From assembly GCF_003990645.1 (NCBI RefSeq), contig NZ_RYZK01000005.1, forward strand, positions 62,001 to 126,000: a DNA stretch of 64,000 bases, in the 5' to 3' direction. The position numbers and the translations under genes are program-made. Source of the stretch: Shimia sediminis (lineage in GTDB: Bacteria > Pseudomonadota > Alphaproteobacteria > Rhodobacterales > Rhodobacteraceae). Positions 25,502-35,527 of this stretch are shown here, in pieces (position 1 is the stretch's first letter; the number at the start of each line of letters is the position of its first letter). The notes under the pieces were generated by a model, which saw nothing but the letters and a program-made list of their open reading frames with translations, ran no database searches and was not told where the DNA came from.

Positions 25502-27685
25502 TTACCTCAGACGAAGCGCATTCAGCGACACAGTAATCGAAGAGGTCGACATGGCCAATGCGGCAATCAGAGGCGTCGCGAGACCCGCAACGGCCAGCGG
25601 GACAGCAATGATGTTGTAAACCGTGGCAATACGAAAGTTCTCGCGAATGCGCTTGGTCGCTGCGCGCGCAGTAGCCAACGCATCTGCGATAGGGCTCAGG
25701 TCACTGCCCAGCAGAACAATATCTGACGCCACCCGCGCCGCATCCAATGCCGTTGCCGGCGAAATCGACACATGGGCTGCAGCCAGGGCTGCGGTATCGT
25801 TCAAACCATCGCCCACCATCAACACGTGACGCCCGTCTGCGGCCAAGTCACTGACCTTGGCTGCCTTGTCTTCCGGCAAAGCCTCGGCGATCCATTTGAC
25901 AATGCCCAACCGATTGGCCAAGGCTTCCACTGCTCCGGCACTGTCACCCGAGATCAGCAAAACGTCTTGGCCATCATCCAAAAGCGCACGCACCGAGGCC
26001 TCTGCCCCATCACGCAGTGTGTCCGTGAAGGTAAAGGCACGGTTCCGCCCCCCGATGGACAAAAAGGCCGAGGTCTGGGCCAAGGTTTGCGCCCCGACCC
26101 ATGCGGCGCGGCCCAATCGCACTAGTTCACCGTCCAGTTTGCCCTGCGTGCCGAAACCCGGCACTTCTTCGATCTCGCTTAGCTTGGCGGGTCGAATACC
26201 GGCCTCGTGCGCGGCTTTGCTCAAGGCCTGTGACAACGGGTGTGAAGACCCCATGGACAGTGCCAGAGCGACTTCCAGGTCCCTTTGGGAGAAATCCGCA
26301 AGGTTGGTCAATTCGGGTGTCCCAGCCGTCAACGTACCGGTTTTGTCAAATACCACCGTGTCGACCTGGGCCAGTCTTTCCAGTGCTGTCGAGTGTTTGA
26401 TCAGCATGCCTTTTCGAAACAGACGGCCAGAAGCAGCGGTCGTCACCGCAGGCACAGCAAGCCCCAAGGCACATGGGCAGGTGATGATCAGGACGGCGGC
26501 AGCGATGTTCAGCGCAGTGCGCATATCGAACGTGTAGAGAAACCACCCCGCAAACGCGAGCGCGGACAGGATGTGCACCCCCGGGGCATAAAGTTTGGCG
26601 GCACTGTCGGCGAGTGACGTGTACCGTGAGCGACCGGACTCGGCGATGGCCACAAGGTCAGCCATCCGGTGCAGGCTGGTCTCTTCGCCCACCGCGGTGG
26701 CACGAATGACCAAAGGCCCCGTCAGGTTCACTTCCCCGGCGCTCACGCCCAACCCCGGCTCGGCAAAAACCGGCACAGTTTCCCCGGTCAGGAGCGATCG
26801 ATCCAATTCGGATTGCCCCTCGATGATCTCGCCATCCACCGGCATGCGCCCGCCCGGGCGCACAAGAACGAGGTCCCCAAGAACAAGTTCGCTGACTTGG
26901 ATGGTTTCTTCGACGCCATCCACGACCCTGACGGCGCGGGGCACCTCCAAAGCGGCCAGCTCCTCTGCCGCAGACCGTGCCACGGCGCGTGTGCGGTAAT
27001 CCAGATAGCGACCTGCCAGCAGGAAAAACACCAACGTCAACGCTGCGTCGAAATAGGCATGTTCACCCGAAAGCATGGTCTCCCAGAGGGATGTAACCAC
27101 GGCCAGAACGATAGCCAGCACAATCGGAACATCCATGTTGAGGCGTTTGTTCTTGAGCGCCGACCAGGCGTGGACATAAAACGGCTTGCCCGAAAACACG
27201 ATGGTCGGCAGGGCAATTGCCGCCGATATCCAGTGGAACATGTCGCGGGTTGCTGCTTCTGCGCCGGACCAGACCGAAACCGACAAAAGCATGACGTTCA
27301 TCGATGCGAACCCCGCCACGGCAAGTCGCATCAAGAGATCACGCCCGGCCTTGTCATTCTCTGTGGCGGACAACGTACCGGCATCAAGCTCGTGCGCCTC
27401 ATAGCCGATGCTCTCCAGCGCGCCGACCAGATCTGCGGCGGTGACATCGGCCTCAGCCTCAATCGTGGCCCGTTTCAGGGTCAGGTTGACACGCGCTGTT
27501 TTCACTCCGGGTTGAGCGCTGAGCCTGCGCTCGACGGCCGAGATGCAAGCCGCACAATGGATCGTCGGCAATGATAATGCCAGACGCGCATCTTTCTGGG
27601 TAGCCTGCTCTGCAAGCGCTTCTGCCGCGGGGACAGCATCGCAAGCCGGGCAGGCAGAGGCATTGGGGCGCATGGCGGCAGTCAT
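25502..27685 (-). CDS. ccoI: Copper-exporting P-type ATPase for cbb3 oxidase assembly
   Basis: 727 residues. The N-terminal heavy-metal-associated domain has Cys44-x2-Cys47 (HCAACISAVERR), preceded by another cysteine pair (ACPAC). Eight membrane segments, the ion-pathway CPCALGLA, the phosphorylation site DKTGT and GDGLND are intact. In the ccoGHIS cluster it supplies copper to CcoN. Translation of ccoI starts three bases after the ccoH stop. Confidence 0.95.
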   Translation of the reverse strand: MTAAMRPNASACPACDAVPAAEALAEQATQKDARLALSLPTIHCAACISAVERRLSAQPGVKTARVNLTLKRATIEAEADVTAADLVGALESIGYEAHELDAGTLSATENDKAGRDLLMRLAVAGFASMNVMLLSVSVWSGAEAATRDMFHWISAAIALPTIVFSGKPFYVHAWSALKNKRLNMDVPIVLAIVLAVVTSLWETMLSGEHAYFDAALTLVFFLLAGRYLDYRTRAVARSAAEELAALEVPRAVRVVDGVEETIQVSELVLGDLVLVRPGGRMPVDGEIIEGQSELDRSLLTGETVPVFAEPGLGVSAGEVNLTGPLVIRATAVGEETSLHRMADLVAIAESGRSRYTSLADSAAKLYAPGVHILSALAFAGWFLYTFDMRTALNIAAAVLIITCPCALGLAVPAVTTAASGRLFRKGMLIKHSTALERLAQVDTVVFDKTGTLTAGTPELTNLADFSQRDLEVALALSMGSSHPLSQALSKAAHEAGIRPAKLSEIEEVPGFGTQGKLDGELVRLGRAAWVGAQTLAQTSAFLSIGGRNRAFTFTDTLRDGAEASVRALLDDGQDVLLISGDSAGAVEALANRLGIVKWIAEALPEDKAAKVSDLAADGRHVLMVGDGLNDTAALAAAHVSISPATALDAARVASDIVLLGSDLSPIADALATARAATKRIRENFRIATVYNIIAVPLAVAGLATPLIAALAMSTSSITVSLNALRLR

Positions 27686-27688
27686 GAC

Positions 27689-28153
27689 TTACCTTTTGAC
27701 GTGTAGAACTACGCGTTGCATGAATTCGGTACCATCCGCAGCAAGGGCTTTCATGCGGATGTTCCAGTTGCCATCCGACAATTCGACCGGCGCCACATAG
27801 GCCGTCCCGTCGAACTGAAAGGCCGGATGCATGTCATCCTTGACGTGGGTCGGGCGGCCCAAAACCGCGTCAAGAGCCGTAACCTCAACCGGTTTGCCCA
27901 TCTCATCGGTGATCGACAGAACCAAAAGCCCACCTGCGTGATTGGCTTTGACCGTCCACCCCAACGCCGTCTGCGCAGCGCGGCGATCGTCGAACTCCTG
28001 ACTCGCGACATAAGAGTTTTTGACCTCAAGACCCGGAAAGGTCTTGATCGCCGAGAATGCCAGAAGCAGGTTAACCCCGATGATGATCGCAAAGGCGCTG
28101 ACAAAGATCAGGGCAGCATGCCGACCGGTGAACTGACGTTGAACCATAATCAT
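27689..28153 (-). CDS. ccoH: CcoH / FixH assembly protein
   Basis: 154 residues: one N-terminal membrane helix and a periplasmic FixH domain. It assists cbb3 oxidase maturation and contacts the complex. Identified mainly by size, topology and position between ccoG and ccoI. Its start overlaps the ccoG end by four bases. Confidence 0.9.
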   Translation of the reverse strand: MIMVQRQFTGRHAALIFVSAFAIIIGVNLLLAFSAIKTFPGLEVKNSYVASQEFDDRRAAQTALGWTVKANHAGGLLVLSITDEMGKPVEVTALDAVLGRPTHVKDDMHPAFQFDGTAYVAPVELSDGNWNIRMKALAADGTEFMQRVVLHVKR

Positions 28154-29589
28154 CGCGCCTTTCCGTTAAACACAGTGTCTTTATACACACGATCCCCGTT
28201 CGAAACATCCTCGACCCAAATGCGGAAATCGGTTCGGTCAGATTCGGCAGGAGCCGTCCCTTTGGGGGCCAGGACATAAACACGCTGAAGCTTCATCTGG
28301 TCTGCAGGGACGTTGACGATGTTATCGTCTTCGCCTTCAAGCTCTACGACCAGAGAGGGGTCTCCTTTGACCGTGATCTGGAATGGGCGCTCATCACCGT
28401 GCTTGTTGCGCAGGCGCACTTCATACGTGTTGCGAATGGTGCCGTCAGACAAGGTGACATAAACCGGGTTGCGTATCGGAGCGACCGTCAGGTCAATGTC
28501 TGTCCGCATGAACAGGGCCACCACTAAGAGAATACCAACCAAGGACCACAGCGCAGTGTAAAGAATGGTTCGCGGACGCAGGAAGTGATGCTTCCAAACG
28601 CTGCGCGGTGCATTTCCGGCGGTTTCCCAAGCTTCATCCCCGACGGCCAGATAATCGACCAAGCCACGCGGCTTGCCGATTTTCTCCATCATCTCGTCGC
28701 AGGCATCGATACACAGGGCGCAGGTAATGCACTCAAGCTGTTGACCGTCCCGAATGTCGATGCCGACAGGGCAGACATTCACGCAGGCCATACAGTCGAT
28801 ACAATCGCCCAGCTCGGAATCGGTGGTGCGCTTGCCTTTGCCGCGCGGCTCACCGCGCCAACTGCGATACCCGACGGTCAGGGTTTCTTCATCCATCATC
28901 GCCGCTTGGATACGCGGCCACGGGCACGCGTAGATGCAGATCTGTTCGCGCGCGAATGCACCAAAGAAGACAGTTGTGAACGTCATAACCGCGATTGTCG
29001 TATAGGCAATCGGATGGGCGTTCATGGTCAAGAGATCGATCAAGAGTTGCGGCGCATCGGTGAAATAGAACACCCAGGCCCCGCCGGTTGCCAGACCGAT
29101 CAGGATCCAGACAACGATCTTAACGGTTCTTAGGCGCAACTTGCGCAGGTCCCATTTTTTCTGCCGGTGCAGGCGCAGGCGCGCGTTGCGATCACCTTCG
29201 ATCCATCGCTCTACAAGGATAAAGAGGTCAGTCCACACCGTCTGTGGGCAGGCATAGCCACACCAGACCCGCCCCAAGGCAGACGTGAACAGGAACAGAC
29301 CAAGTCCGGCCATGATCAAAAGGCCAGCGATAAAATAGAATTCGTGTGGCCAAATCTCGATCATGAAGAAAAAGAATCGACGGTTGGCGATATCAACCAA
29401 GACCGCCTGATCCGGCAGGTTGGGGCCACGATCCCAGCGGATCCATGGGGTCAGATAGTAGATCCCCAACGTGATCGCCATAATGATCCATTTAAGGTTT
29501 CGAAACGTACCTGAAACTCGTTTCGGAAAAATCGGCTCCCGCGCGGCGTAAAGCCCCGGTTCTTGGTCACTTGCGTTCACTGGAATCAC
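28150..29589 (-). CDS. ccoG: Cytochrome c oxidase accessory protein CcoG (RdxA/FixG)
   Basis: 479 residues. Several membrane helices, then two ferredoxin-type [4Fe-4S] motifs (CIDCMACVNVCPVG and CITCALCIDAC) and a C-terminal Ig-like domain. CcoG reduces copper for delivery to the cbb3 oxidase. The GTG start at 29589 (or the GTG at 29580) lies 54 bp from an FNR-type box. Confidence 0.95.
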   Translation of the reverse strand: MIPVNASDQEPGLYAAREPIFPKRVSGTFRNLKWIIMAITLGIYYLTPWIRWDRGPNLPDQAVLVDIANRRFFFFMIEIWPHEFYFIAGLLIMAGLGLFLFTSALGRVWCGYACPQTVWTDLFILVERWIEGDRNARLRLHRQKKWDLRKLRLRTVKIVVWILIGLATGGAWVFYFTDAPQLLIDLLTMNAHPIAYTTIAVMTFTTVFFGAFAREQICIYACPWPRIQAAMMDEETLTVGYRSWRGEPRGKGKRTTDSELGDCIDCMACVNVCPVGIDIRDGQQLECITCALCIDACDEMMEKIGKPRGLVDYLAVGDEAWETAGNAPRSVWKHHFLRPRTILYTALWSLVGILLVVALFMRTDIDLTVAPIRNPVYVTLSDGTIRNTYEVRLRNKHGDERPFQITVKGDPSLVVELEGEDDNIVNVPADQMKLQRVYVLAPKGTAPAESDRTDFRIWVEDVSNGDRVYKDTVFNGKAR

Positions 29590-29642
29590 TCATGGAATAG
29601 ATGCGTCTAACTGTGTTTTGACTGCCAACCCGTTCAACGACA

Positions 29643-29656
29643 TTGATATGGGTCAA
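29643..29656. promoter_or_regulatory. FNR-type box upstream of ccoG
   Basis: TTGATATGGGTCAA, 54 bp before the ccoG start codon, matches TTGAY-N4-RTCAA. A TTAGAC -10-like hexamer follows on the minus strand. Predicted to switch on ccoGHIS when oxygen is low. Confidence 0.75.
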
Positions 29657-29820
29657 ATTCTACATCTTTGATATAGGTTTCAGGGCAATCACCTGCAAAA
29701 CCAAGCATATCACTTGGCAAACAGACGATTCCATCCAAATCGCCGGGACAGCACGGCAGAAATCGTCGCAGGCTGAAACCCGGTTGCAATAAAAGATGCG
29801 GATGATATGCTGGTTTAATA

Positions 29821-29868
29821 AGTGTCGGCTTTCCAGGAAACGCGCGAACAGGACGGAAAGCCGACACT
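29821..29868. repeat. Perfect 14-bp inverted repeat in the ccoG-ccoP gap
   Basis: AGTGTCGGCTTTCC (29821-29834) and GGAAAGCCGACACT (29855-29868) are separated by 20 bases. Neither side has a U-run, so it is not a clear terminator. It lies in a 0.6-kb gap (29590-30212) that has no convincing gene; the rest of the gap holds two FNR boxes and the ccoP terminator. Function unknown; it could belong to a small RNA. Confidence 0.7.
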
Positions 29869-29977
29869 CTTTGCTCAACGACTTTCGCCGCCAGCAACCT
29901 CTTGGCCCGCTGCGTCCTTTTGGGATGCTTGACGGGCCTGATTGACTTGAGTGTTTCCGATTTCGGGCAAGTAGCCT

Positions 29978-29991
29978 TTGACCCAGATCAA
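29978..29991. promoter_or_regulatory. Orphan FNR-type box in the ccoG-ccoP gap
   Basis: TTGACCCAGATCAA matches the FNR consensus but is not close to any recognised start: ccoG begins 389 bp away and ccoP reads away from it. It could drive a minus-strand transcript that runs through the hairpin at 29821-29868. Confidence 0.65.
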
Positions 29992-30127
29992 ACAGAGGTC
30001 ATTATCCGGGCGCAAAATCAAAAAAACAGACAACTTTGAGGATTTTGGGCAAATATGCGCCGTCCAAACTCAGGATTGCCCCCGATTCAACTGCATTTGC
30101 TGGCACACAACGCCCGACCAATGCCAT

Positions 30128-30172
30128 CAGCCCCAAAAAGAAAAGCACCGGCGTCCCTTCGGGCACCGGTGC
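30128..30172 (-). terminator. Terminator of ccoNOQP
   Basis: Imperfect stem of GCACCGG (30145-30151) with CCGGTGC (30166-30172), loop with TTC, followed on the minus strand by TTTTCTTTTTG. It ends the ccoNOQP transcript 40 bases past ccoP. Confidence 0.85.
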
Positions 30173-30212
30173 CTGAGAGGGCGGCGAACCGCCCTCAATT
30201 CTAGATTTTGGC

Positions 30213-31079
30213 TTACTCGCCGCCGCCCAGCTGATGGACGTAGATCGTGACAGCGCGAACCTGTGCTTCGCTCAGGCGGCTGCCCCAGCTCGGCATCACG
30301 CCGTAGCGGCTGTTGGATACGGTCTCACGGATCGAGTCGTAGTCGCCACCGTAAAGCCAGATGGCGTCGGTCAGGTTTGGAGCACCTTGCTCGCGATCCC
30401 CGGTACCGTCTTCCATGTGACAGGACGAACACTCGTCTGCAAAGACTTCGGAACCAGCAGCAACCAGAGACGCATCCATCGGATCACCCGACAGCGACAT
30501 CACATAGTTGACCACGGCGTCGATTTGCTCGTCTTCCAGATAGTCCTGCCCAAAGGCCGGCATCTCGGAATAGCGCGCATCGTCATCCTCGGTGTTGCGG
30601 ATACCGTGCTTGACAGTGAGATAGATGTTCTCAACGTCACCACCCCACAGCCAGTCGTTGTCCAGCAAGTTGGGGTAACCAACCGCGCCAGCCGCGCCCG
30701 ACCCGTGACACTGTGCACACCAGGTCTTGAAAACGGCAGCCCCGGCCGAAGCCGAATAACCGGCGAGGTCTTCGTCACCCGGAACAGCCGTCAGATCGGC
30801 TGCTTCCAGTTTGGCGTTGATCGGGGCCAGCTTGTCAGCGGCTTCCTGGATAGAGGTTTCAACGTCAACACGCTGCGACCAACCCAGAACACCTTTGGTC
30901 GCTCCGTTCAGACCCGGCCAAGCCGGATAGGCGATGGAGTAGCCGATGGCCCAGATGATGGTGATGTAGAAGATCCACACCCACCACTTTGGAAGAGGAT
31001 TGTTATACTCTTCGATGCCGTCCCAGACGTGACCGGTGGTTTCGATCTCCGTCCCTTTTTGTACGGGTTTTTTACTCAT
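30213..31079 (-). CDS. ccoP: cbb3-type cytochrome c oxidase subunit III
   Basis: 288 residues: one N-terminal helix ([18 protein letters not shown]) and two cytochrome c domains with CAQCH at 121-125 and CSSCH at 217-221. It feeds electrons to CcoN. Distal part of the ccoNOQP operon, 12 bases after ccoQ. Confidence 0.97.
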   Translation of the reverse strand: MSKKPVQKGTEIETTGHVWDGIEEYNNPLPKWWVWIFYITIIWAIGYSIAYPAWPGLNGATKGVLGWSQRVDVETSIQEAADKLAPINAKLEAADLTAVPGDEDLAGYSASAGAAVFKTWCAQCHGSGAAGAVGYPNLLDNDWLWGGDVENIYLTVKHGIRNTEDDDARYSEMPAFGQDYLEDEQIDAVVNYVMSLSGDPMDASLVAAGSEVFADECSSCHMEDGTGDREQGAPNLTDAIWLYGGDYDSIRETVSNSRYGVMPSWGSRLSEAQVRAVTIYVHQLGGGE

Positions 31080-31091
31080 GTCCTCGCCTCC

Positions 31092-31262
31092 TTAATCCGC
31101 GGCGGGTTTGTCATCGTGCCGGAACGGGATGTCAGCGGTGTTCTTGTACTGCTTCGTGGCACCCGGGCGGAAAACCCAGACAATGATGCCGATGAAGAAC
31201 AGAAACAGGAACAGCAACATCCAGCTGTCGGCGAACTCACGCAGGAAGGAATATGTTTCCAT
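31092..31262 (-). CDS. ccoQ: cbb3-type cytochrome oxidase subunit CcoQ
   Basis: 56 residues: a single membrane helix (SWMLLFLFLFFIGIIVWVF) then RPGATKQYKNTADIPF, the usual CcoQ tail. It stabilises the oxidase. Read directly on the minus strand between ccoO and ccoP. Confidence 0.95.
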   Translation of the reverse strand: METYSFLREFADSWMLLFLFLFFIGIIVWVFRPGATKQYKNTADIPFRHDDKPAAD

Positions 31263-31273
31263 AACCCCGCCCC

Positions 31274-32002
31274 TTACCGGTGCTGATCCGGGTTGAAGGT
31301 CGAAAAGTCGACCAACGTGCCCAGCATCTGCATATAGGCGACCAGTGCTTCCATTTCGGTTACACCGGGCTTGCCGTCAAAGTTGCGTACGTTCACTTTG
31401 TCACCATAGCGCTCCAGAAGACCGTCATAGTCGCTGTCAGGATCTGCCTGTGCGGCAAAGTCAGCCTGAGCATTTGCGATCATGTCTTCGGTATAAGGCA
31501 CGCCGACGATGGCATTGGTGGCCATAAGCTCGCCGATATACTTTCCGTCGATAACTTTCTTCTCGAGGAAGGCATATTTCGGCATCACCGATTCCGGCAC
31601 AACCGACTGCGGGTTGCGCAGGTGGTCTACGTGCCAGTCATCCGAGTAGCGACCGCCCACACGTGCCAGGTCAGGCCCGGTGCGCTTGGATCCCCATTGG
31701 AAGGGGTGGTCATACTTGGATTCCGCCGCCAGTGAATAGTGGCCATAGCGTTCGACCTCGTCCCGCATCGGGCGGATCATCTGGCTGTGGCAGACATAGC
31801 AGCCCTCGCGAATGTAAACCTCGCGACCCGCCATCTCGAGCGGCGTGTAAGGACGCATGCCCTCCACGTCTTCGATGGTGTTTTCGAGGTAGAACAAAGG
31901 TGCGAGCTGCACGATGCCACCGATGGTCACGACCAAAAAGCTGAATACCAGCAGGAGGGTCGCATTGGTCTCAAGAACCTTGTGTTTGTCGAGAATTCCC
32001 AT
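31274..32002 (-). CDS. ccoO: cbb3-type cytochrome c oxidase subunit II
   Basis: 242 residues: a membrane helix near residues 16-38 and a mono-heme cytochrome domain with CYVCH at 68-72. It passes electrons from CcoP to the heme-copper centre. Confidence 0.97.
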   Translation of the reverse strand: MGILDKHKVLETNATLLLVFSFLVVTIGGIVQLAPLFYLENTIEDVEGMRPYTPLEMAGREVYIREGCYVCHSQMIRPMRDEVERYGHYSLAAESKYDHPFQWGSKRTGPDLARVGGRYSDDWHVDHLRNPQSVVPESVMPKYAFLEKKVIDGKYIGELMATNAIVGVPYTEDMIANAQADFAAQADPDSDYDGLLERYGDKVNVRNFDGKPGVTEMEALVAYMQMLGTLVDFSTFNPDQHR

Positions 32003-32016
32003 TGCTCCGGCCCTCC

Positions 32017-33618
32017 TTATTCAGCCGGGACTGCGACAGAAAGGCTCGACTCTTTAGCCGGCGACTTCTTCACAGTCATCCAAAGGTTGTAGCACATGAT
32101 GATCGAGCCAAGCAGGAACATCAGTCCGCCCAGTCCACGCACCACATACATCGGGAACTTCGCGGCCACAGTGTCAGCGAACGAGTTCACGAGGAAGCCG
32201 TTGGCGTCAACTTCGCGCCACATCAGACCTTCCATGATACCGGTTACCCACATCGACGCGGCGTAGAGCACGATACCGATGGTGGCGAGCCAGAAGTGCC
32301 AGCTGACCAGGGTCAGCGAGTACAGACGCTCACGCTTCCACAGAACCGGAACCAGGAAGTACAGAACACCAAAGGTGATCATGCCGTTCCAGCCGAGCGC
32401 ACCGGAGTGCACGTGACCAATGGTCCAGTCAGTGTAGTGCGACAGCGAGTTCACTGCGCGGATCGACATCATCGGACCTTCAAAGGTCGACATGCCGTAG
32501 AAACCTACCGAGATCACCATCATACGGATCACAGGGTCGGTGCGCAGTTTGTCCCATGCGCCCGAAAGCGTCATCAGACCGTTGATCATACCACCCCAGG
32601 ACGGCATCCACAGCACGATCGAGAACACCATGCCGAGGGTCGAGGCCCAATCCGGCAGCGCGGTGTAGTGCAGGTGGTGCGGGCCAGCCCAGATATAGAT
32701 GAAGATCAGCGCCCAGAAGTGGATGATCGACAGCTTGTACGAGAACACCGGACGTTCAGCCTGTTTGGGGATGAAGTAGTACATCATGCCCAGGAAGCCC
32801 GCAGTCAGGAAGAAGCCCACAGCGTTGTGGCCATACCACCACTGCGTCATTGCATCCTGCACACCAGCCCAGACGATCACCGACTTCGATCCGAAGATCG
32901 AGACGGGGATTGTCGCGTTGTTGACCAGGTGCAGCATGGCGACGGTCACGATAAACGACAGGTAGAACCAGTTGGCCACATAGATGTGCGGCTCTTTCCG
33001 TTTGATGATGGTGCCAAGGAAAACTGCCAGATAGGCAACCCAGACAACCGTCAGCCACAGGTCGACGTGCCATTCCGGCTCAGCGTATTCTTTCGACTGC
33101 GTACCGCCCAGCAGATAGCCGGTGGCGGCCAGTACGATGAACAGCTGATAGCCCCAGAACACGAACCACGCCAGATTGCCGCCCCAAAGGCGCGCGGCGC
33201 TGGTGCGCTGCACGACATAGAACGACGACGCGATCAACGCGTTGCCACCAAAGGCAAAAATCACGGCTGAGGTGTGCAGCGGTCGCAGGCGGCCAAAGTT
33301 AGTGAAGCCTTGCGCCCAATCAAAGTTCAGCACCGGAAAGGCCAGCTGGAACGCGATGAACACGCCTGCCAAAAACCCGATCACGCCCCAAAATGCCGTT
33401 GCGATCACCCCGGCGCGCACCACACCGTCCATGTACTCTGCCTGAGAGTGCGTCACTTTGGTTCCAAAGCTCTTCAGGCTCCAAATAAATAGGCCTCCTG
33501 ATACAGCCGTCACAATGAGGGCGTGTACAAGGTAAGCCAAATCGCGCGCATAGTTTGCCGCGATCAACGCCAAAAGCGTGACCAGAGCAAGCGCGATAAG
33601 CTTGATATAATTCAACAT
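32017..33618 (-). CDS. ccoN: cbb3-type cytochrome c oxidase subunit I
   Basis: 533 residues from ATG 33618 (AGGGA upstream), with twelve membrane helices. It carries the heme b and heme b3-CuB active site; histidine-bearing segments such as [19 protein letters not shown] and [12 protein letters not shown] are conserved. High-affinity terminal oxidase for low oxygen. Operon promoter region with an FNR box lies 92 bp upstream. Confidence 0.97.
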   Translation of the reverse strand: MLNYIKLIALALVTLLALIAANYARDLAYLVHALIVTAVSGGLFIWSLKSFGTKVTHSQAEYMDGVVRAGVIATAFWGVIGFLAGVFIAFQLAFPVLNFDWAQGFTNFGRLRPLHTSAVIFAFGGNALIASSFYVVQRTSAARLWGGNLAWFVFWGYQLFIVLAATGYLLGGTQSKEYAEPEWHVDLWLTVVWVAYLAVFLGTIIKRKEPHIYVANWFYLSFIVTVAMLHLVNNATIPVSIFGSKSVIVWAGVQDAMTQWWYGHNAVGFFLTAGFLGMMYYFIPKQAERPVFSYKLSIIHFWALIFIYIWAGPHHLHYTALPDWASTLGMVFSIVLWMPSWGGMINGLMTLSGAWDKLRTDPVIRMMVISVGFYGMSTFEGPMMSIRAVNSLSHYTDWTIGHVHSGALGWNGMITFGVLYFLVPVLWKRERLYSLTLVSWHFWLATIGIVLYAASMWVTGIMEGLMWREVDANGFLVNSFADTVAAKFPMYVVRGLGGLMFLLGSIIMCYNLWMTVKKSPAKESSLSVAVPAE

Positions 33619-33709
33619 TTTGCGTCCCTTCGTCTTGCCGGGCACGATTCGACTGCGCCCTGGCGGATTTAGACTGATTGTCTTTTGGTCCTGACCCCCT
33701 CTCAATGCC

Positions 33710-33723
33710 TTGATCTGCATCAA
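33710..33723. promoter_or_regulatory. FNR-type box between ccoN and the usp gene
   Basis: TTGATCTGCATCAA, a perfect match to TTGAT-N4-ATCAA, lies 92 bp from the ccoN start and 102 bp from the usp start. It probably activates ccoNOQP under low oxygen and may act on both genes. Confidence 0.85.
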
Positions 33724-33824
33724 AGCGCAGAAGCTTAAAAACGGCCCCAATCAGGATTGTAGCGCGGCACTGGTTCGCAGCCGCCTTGGGGTTACTCCTT
33801 ATCTAAAGAGCCATGGAGAGATAA

Positions 33825-34664
33825 ATGGCCTATAAATCACTTTTAACCGTTCTGACGGATATTAACTTTGCCGAGGCATCCATTGCACAGGGTATCTCTC
33901 TGGCCTCTGCAAATAATGGGCACTTGGACGTTTTGTCGCTGGGCGTCGACCGCAGCCAGACCGGCTATTACTATGCGGGTGCCAACGCCATGGTGCTGCA
34001 GGAAACTCTGACCCGTGCCCACGAAGAGGCCGGTGCTTTGGAGAAATTCGCCGAGTCGAAGCTCGAATCTTCGGGGGTGCGCTGGGGCACTGAAACTGGC
34101 GTCGCCCAAATCGCCGATTTGGGGCGTCACGTGGCGCAACGGGCCCGCTTTGCTGATCTGGTGATTCTGCCAAAGCCATACGGCGAGGGCCACGGAGCTG
34201 AATTGGAGCCCACAATCGAAGCAGCCCTGTTCGAAGGTCAGACGCCGGTGTTGGTCGTGCCTGACGGGAGCACGCCGTTGGCGGACGCAAAAAAGGTCTC
34301 GGTCGCCTGGAATGAAAGCGCCGAAGCGCTTGTGGCCGTGCGCGCGGCATTACCGATTCTAAGGGCGGCTGACCTCGTGCGCGTCGTCGTGGTCGATCCC
34401 CCCACCCACGGCCCCAACCGTTCGGACCCGGGTGGGATGCTGTCACAGTTCCTTTCGCGCCACGGCGTCAAAGTTGAGATCGACGTGCTGTCGAAAACCC
34501 TCCCCCGCGTCTCGGACGTGATCATGCGCCATGCCAAGGACACGGAATGCGAAATGGTGGTCATGGGGGCTTACGGACACTCGCGTTTCCGCGAGGCGAT
34601 TCTGGGCGGCGCGACGCGCAATATTTTGGAGCAGGCTGAAGTGCCTGTGTTCATGGCGCATTAG
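33825..34664 (+). CDS. Universal stress protein, tandem UspA
   Basis: 279 residues, long enough for two Usp folds. The C-terminal half ends in the nucleotide-binding-type MGAYGHSRFREAILGGATRN. Transcribed divergently from ccoN across an FNR box, between the oxidase operon and fnrL, so probably part of the low-oxygen response. Confidence 0.88.
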   Translation: MAYKSLLTVLTDINFAEASIAQGISLASANNGHLDVLSLGVDRSQTGYYYAGANAMVLQETLTRAHEEAGALEKFAESKLESSGVRWGTETGVAQIADLGRHVAQRARFADLVILPKPYGEGHGAELEPTIEAALFEGQTPVLVVPDGSTPLADAKKVSVAWNESAEALVAVRAALPILRAADLVRVVVVDPPTHGPNRSDPGGMLSQFLSRHGVKVEIDVLSKTLPRVSDVIMRHAKDTECEMVVMGAYGHSRFREAILGGATRNILEQAEVPVFMAH

Positions 34665-34688
34665 ATCGTTTCAGGACATGAAAAATAG

Positions 34689-34714
34689 AAAGGTGGGCCT
34701 AGCCCGCCTTTTTC
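34689..34714. terminator. Bidirectional terminator between usp and fnrL
   Basis: AAGGTGGGC (34690-34698) and GCCCGCCTT (34702-34710), with one mismatch, followed by T5. It serves the convergent usp and fnrL genes. Confidence 0.8.
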
Positions 34715-34716
34715 GT

Positions 34717-35463
34717 TCAGGCCATGACGCCGCCGTCTGCGTCGTCTCCTGCTTCTTCCAGAAGTCGCCCTAGATCCGGGATCGTCACGTGCCGCTTGCC
34801 CTCAAGATGGATCACACCGTCACGCTTCAAGGCTGAAATCTGGCGGCTCACGGTTTCAAGCGTCAGGCCAAGATAGTCCGCCATGGCTTCGCGTGTGAGC
34901 GGTAGGTCAAACACCATGGTCCCAGCCATGCCAGTCATTTTCAGCGATGCATCCCGCCGCGCGATGATCGACAGGAGCGATGCGATTTTCTCACGGGCGG
35001 TTTTGCGGCCCAGCACGAGCATCCACTCGCGCGCCGCGTCCAACTCGTCCAGGGTCATTTCCAAAAGGCGCTGCGCAATATGCGGTGTTTCCAGCATGAT
35101 GCGTTCAAATGGCTTCTTGCGGAAGCAGCACATCACCAGGTCGGTAGTGGCCACAACGTCATAGGCGGCCCCTTCGCGGCCCGGACGTCCGACAAAATCG
35201 CTGGGCAGCAACAGGCCCACCATCTGGGTGCGCCCATCTTCCATGGTTTGCGTCAGTGACGCGATGCCGGAAACCACCGAAGCAACAAAATCCATCTGGT
35301 CGCCGGACCACACCACGGTTTGACCGGCTTCGAAGCTCCGATAATACTTGATCTCCTCCAACGCCTGAAGCTCCAAAGGCTCGCAGCGCGCGCACACGGC
35401 ACGGTGGCGGATCGGGCAGTCTCCACAGTCATGTGGAGAGTTGAGCATGGGTTCATTCAACAT
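34717..35463 (-). CDS. fnrL: Crp/Fnr-family oxygen-sensing regulator FnrL
   Basis: 248 residues. Cysteines at 13, 16, 24 and 27 (CGDC, CARC) plus CC near residue 115 fit an oxygen-labile [4Fe-4S] cluster. The recognition helix TLETVSRQISALK has the E-x2-SR signature that reads TTGA half-sites. Start may be Met1 or Met6 (35448); a box 15 bp upstream points to autoregulation. Confidence 0.93.
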   Translation of the reverse strand: MLNEPMLNSPHDCGDCPIRHRAVCARCEPLELQALEEIKYYRSFEAGQTVVWSGDQMDFVASVVSGIASLTQTMEDGRTQMVGLLLPSDFVGRPGREGAAYDVVATTDLVMCCFRKKPFERIMLETPHIAQRLLEMTLDELDAAREWMLVLGRKTAREKIASLLSIIARRDASLKMTGMAGTMVFDLPLTREAMADYLGLTLETVSRQISALKRDGVIHLEGKRHVTIPDLGRLLEEAGDDADGGVMA

Positions 35464-35477
35464 TATCGAGTTCGCGC

Positions 35478-35491
35478 TTGATCTGGGTCAA
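35478..35491. promoter_or_regulatory. FNR-type box between fnrL and hemN
   Basis: TTGATCTGGGTCAA lies 15 bp from the fnrL start and 37 bp from the hemN start. Near the fnrL start it would be positioned to repress; toward hemN it may activate. Confidence 0.8.
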
Positions 35492-35527
35492 GGATAGCCC
35501 TGACGGCTTGCGCTTAAGCGTAGTTGC

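Noticed and set aside
29875-29990. Short minus-strand reading frame ending KDAAGQEVAGGESR just before the 14-bp hairpin
   Set aside because: No ATG or GTG, no ribosome binding site, and its only TTG starts fall in or near the FNR box; the tail composition alone is not enough evidence.
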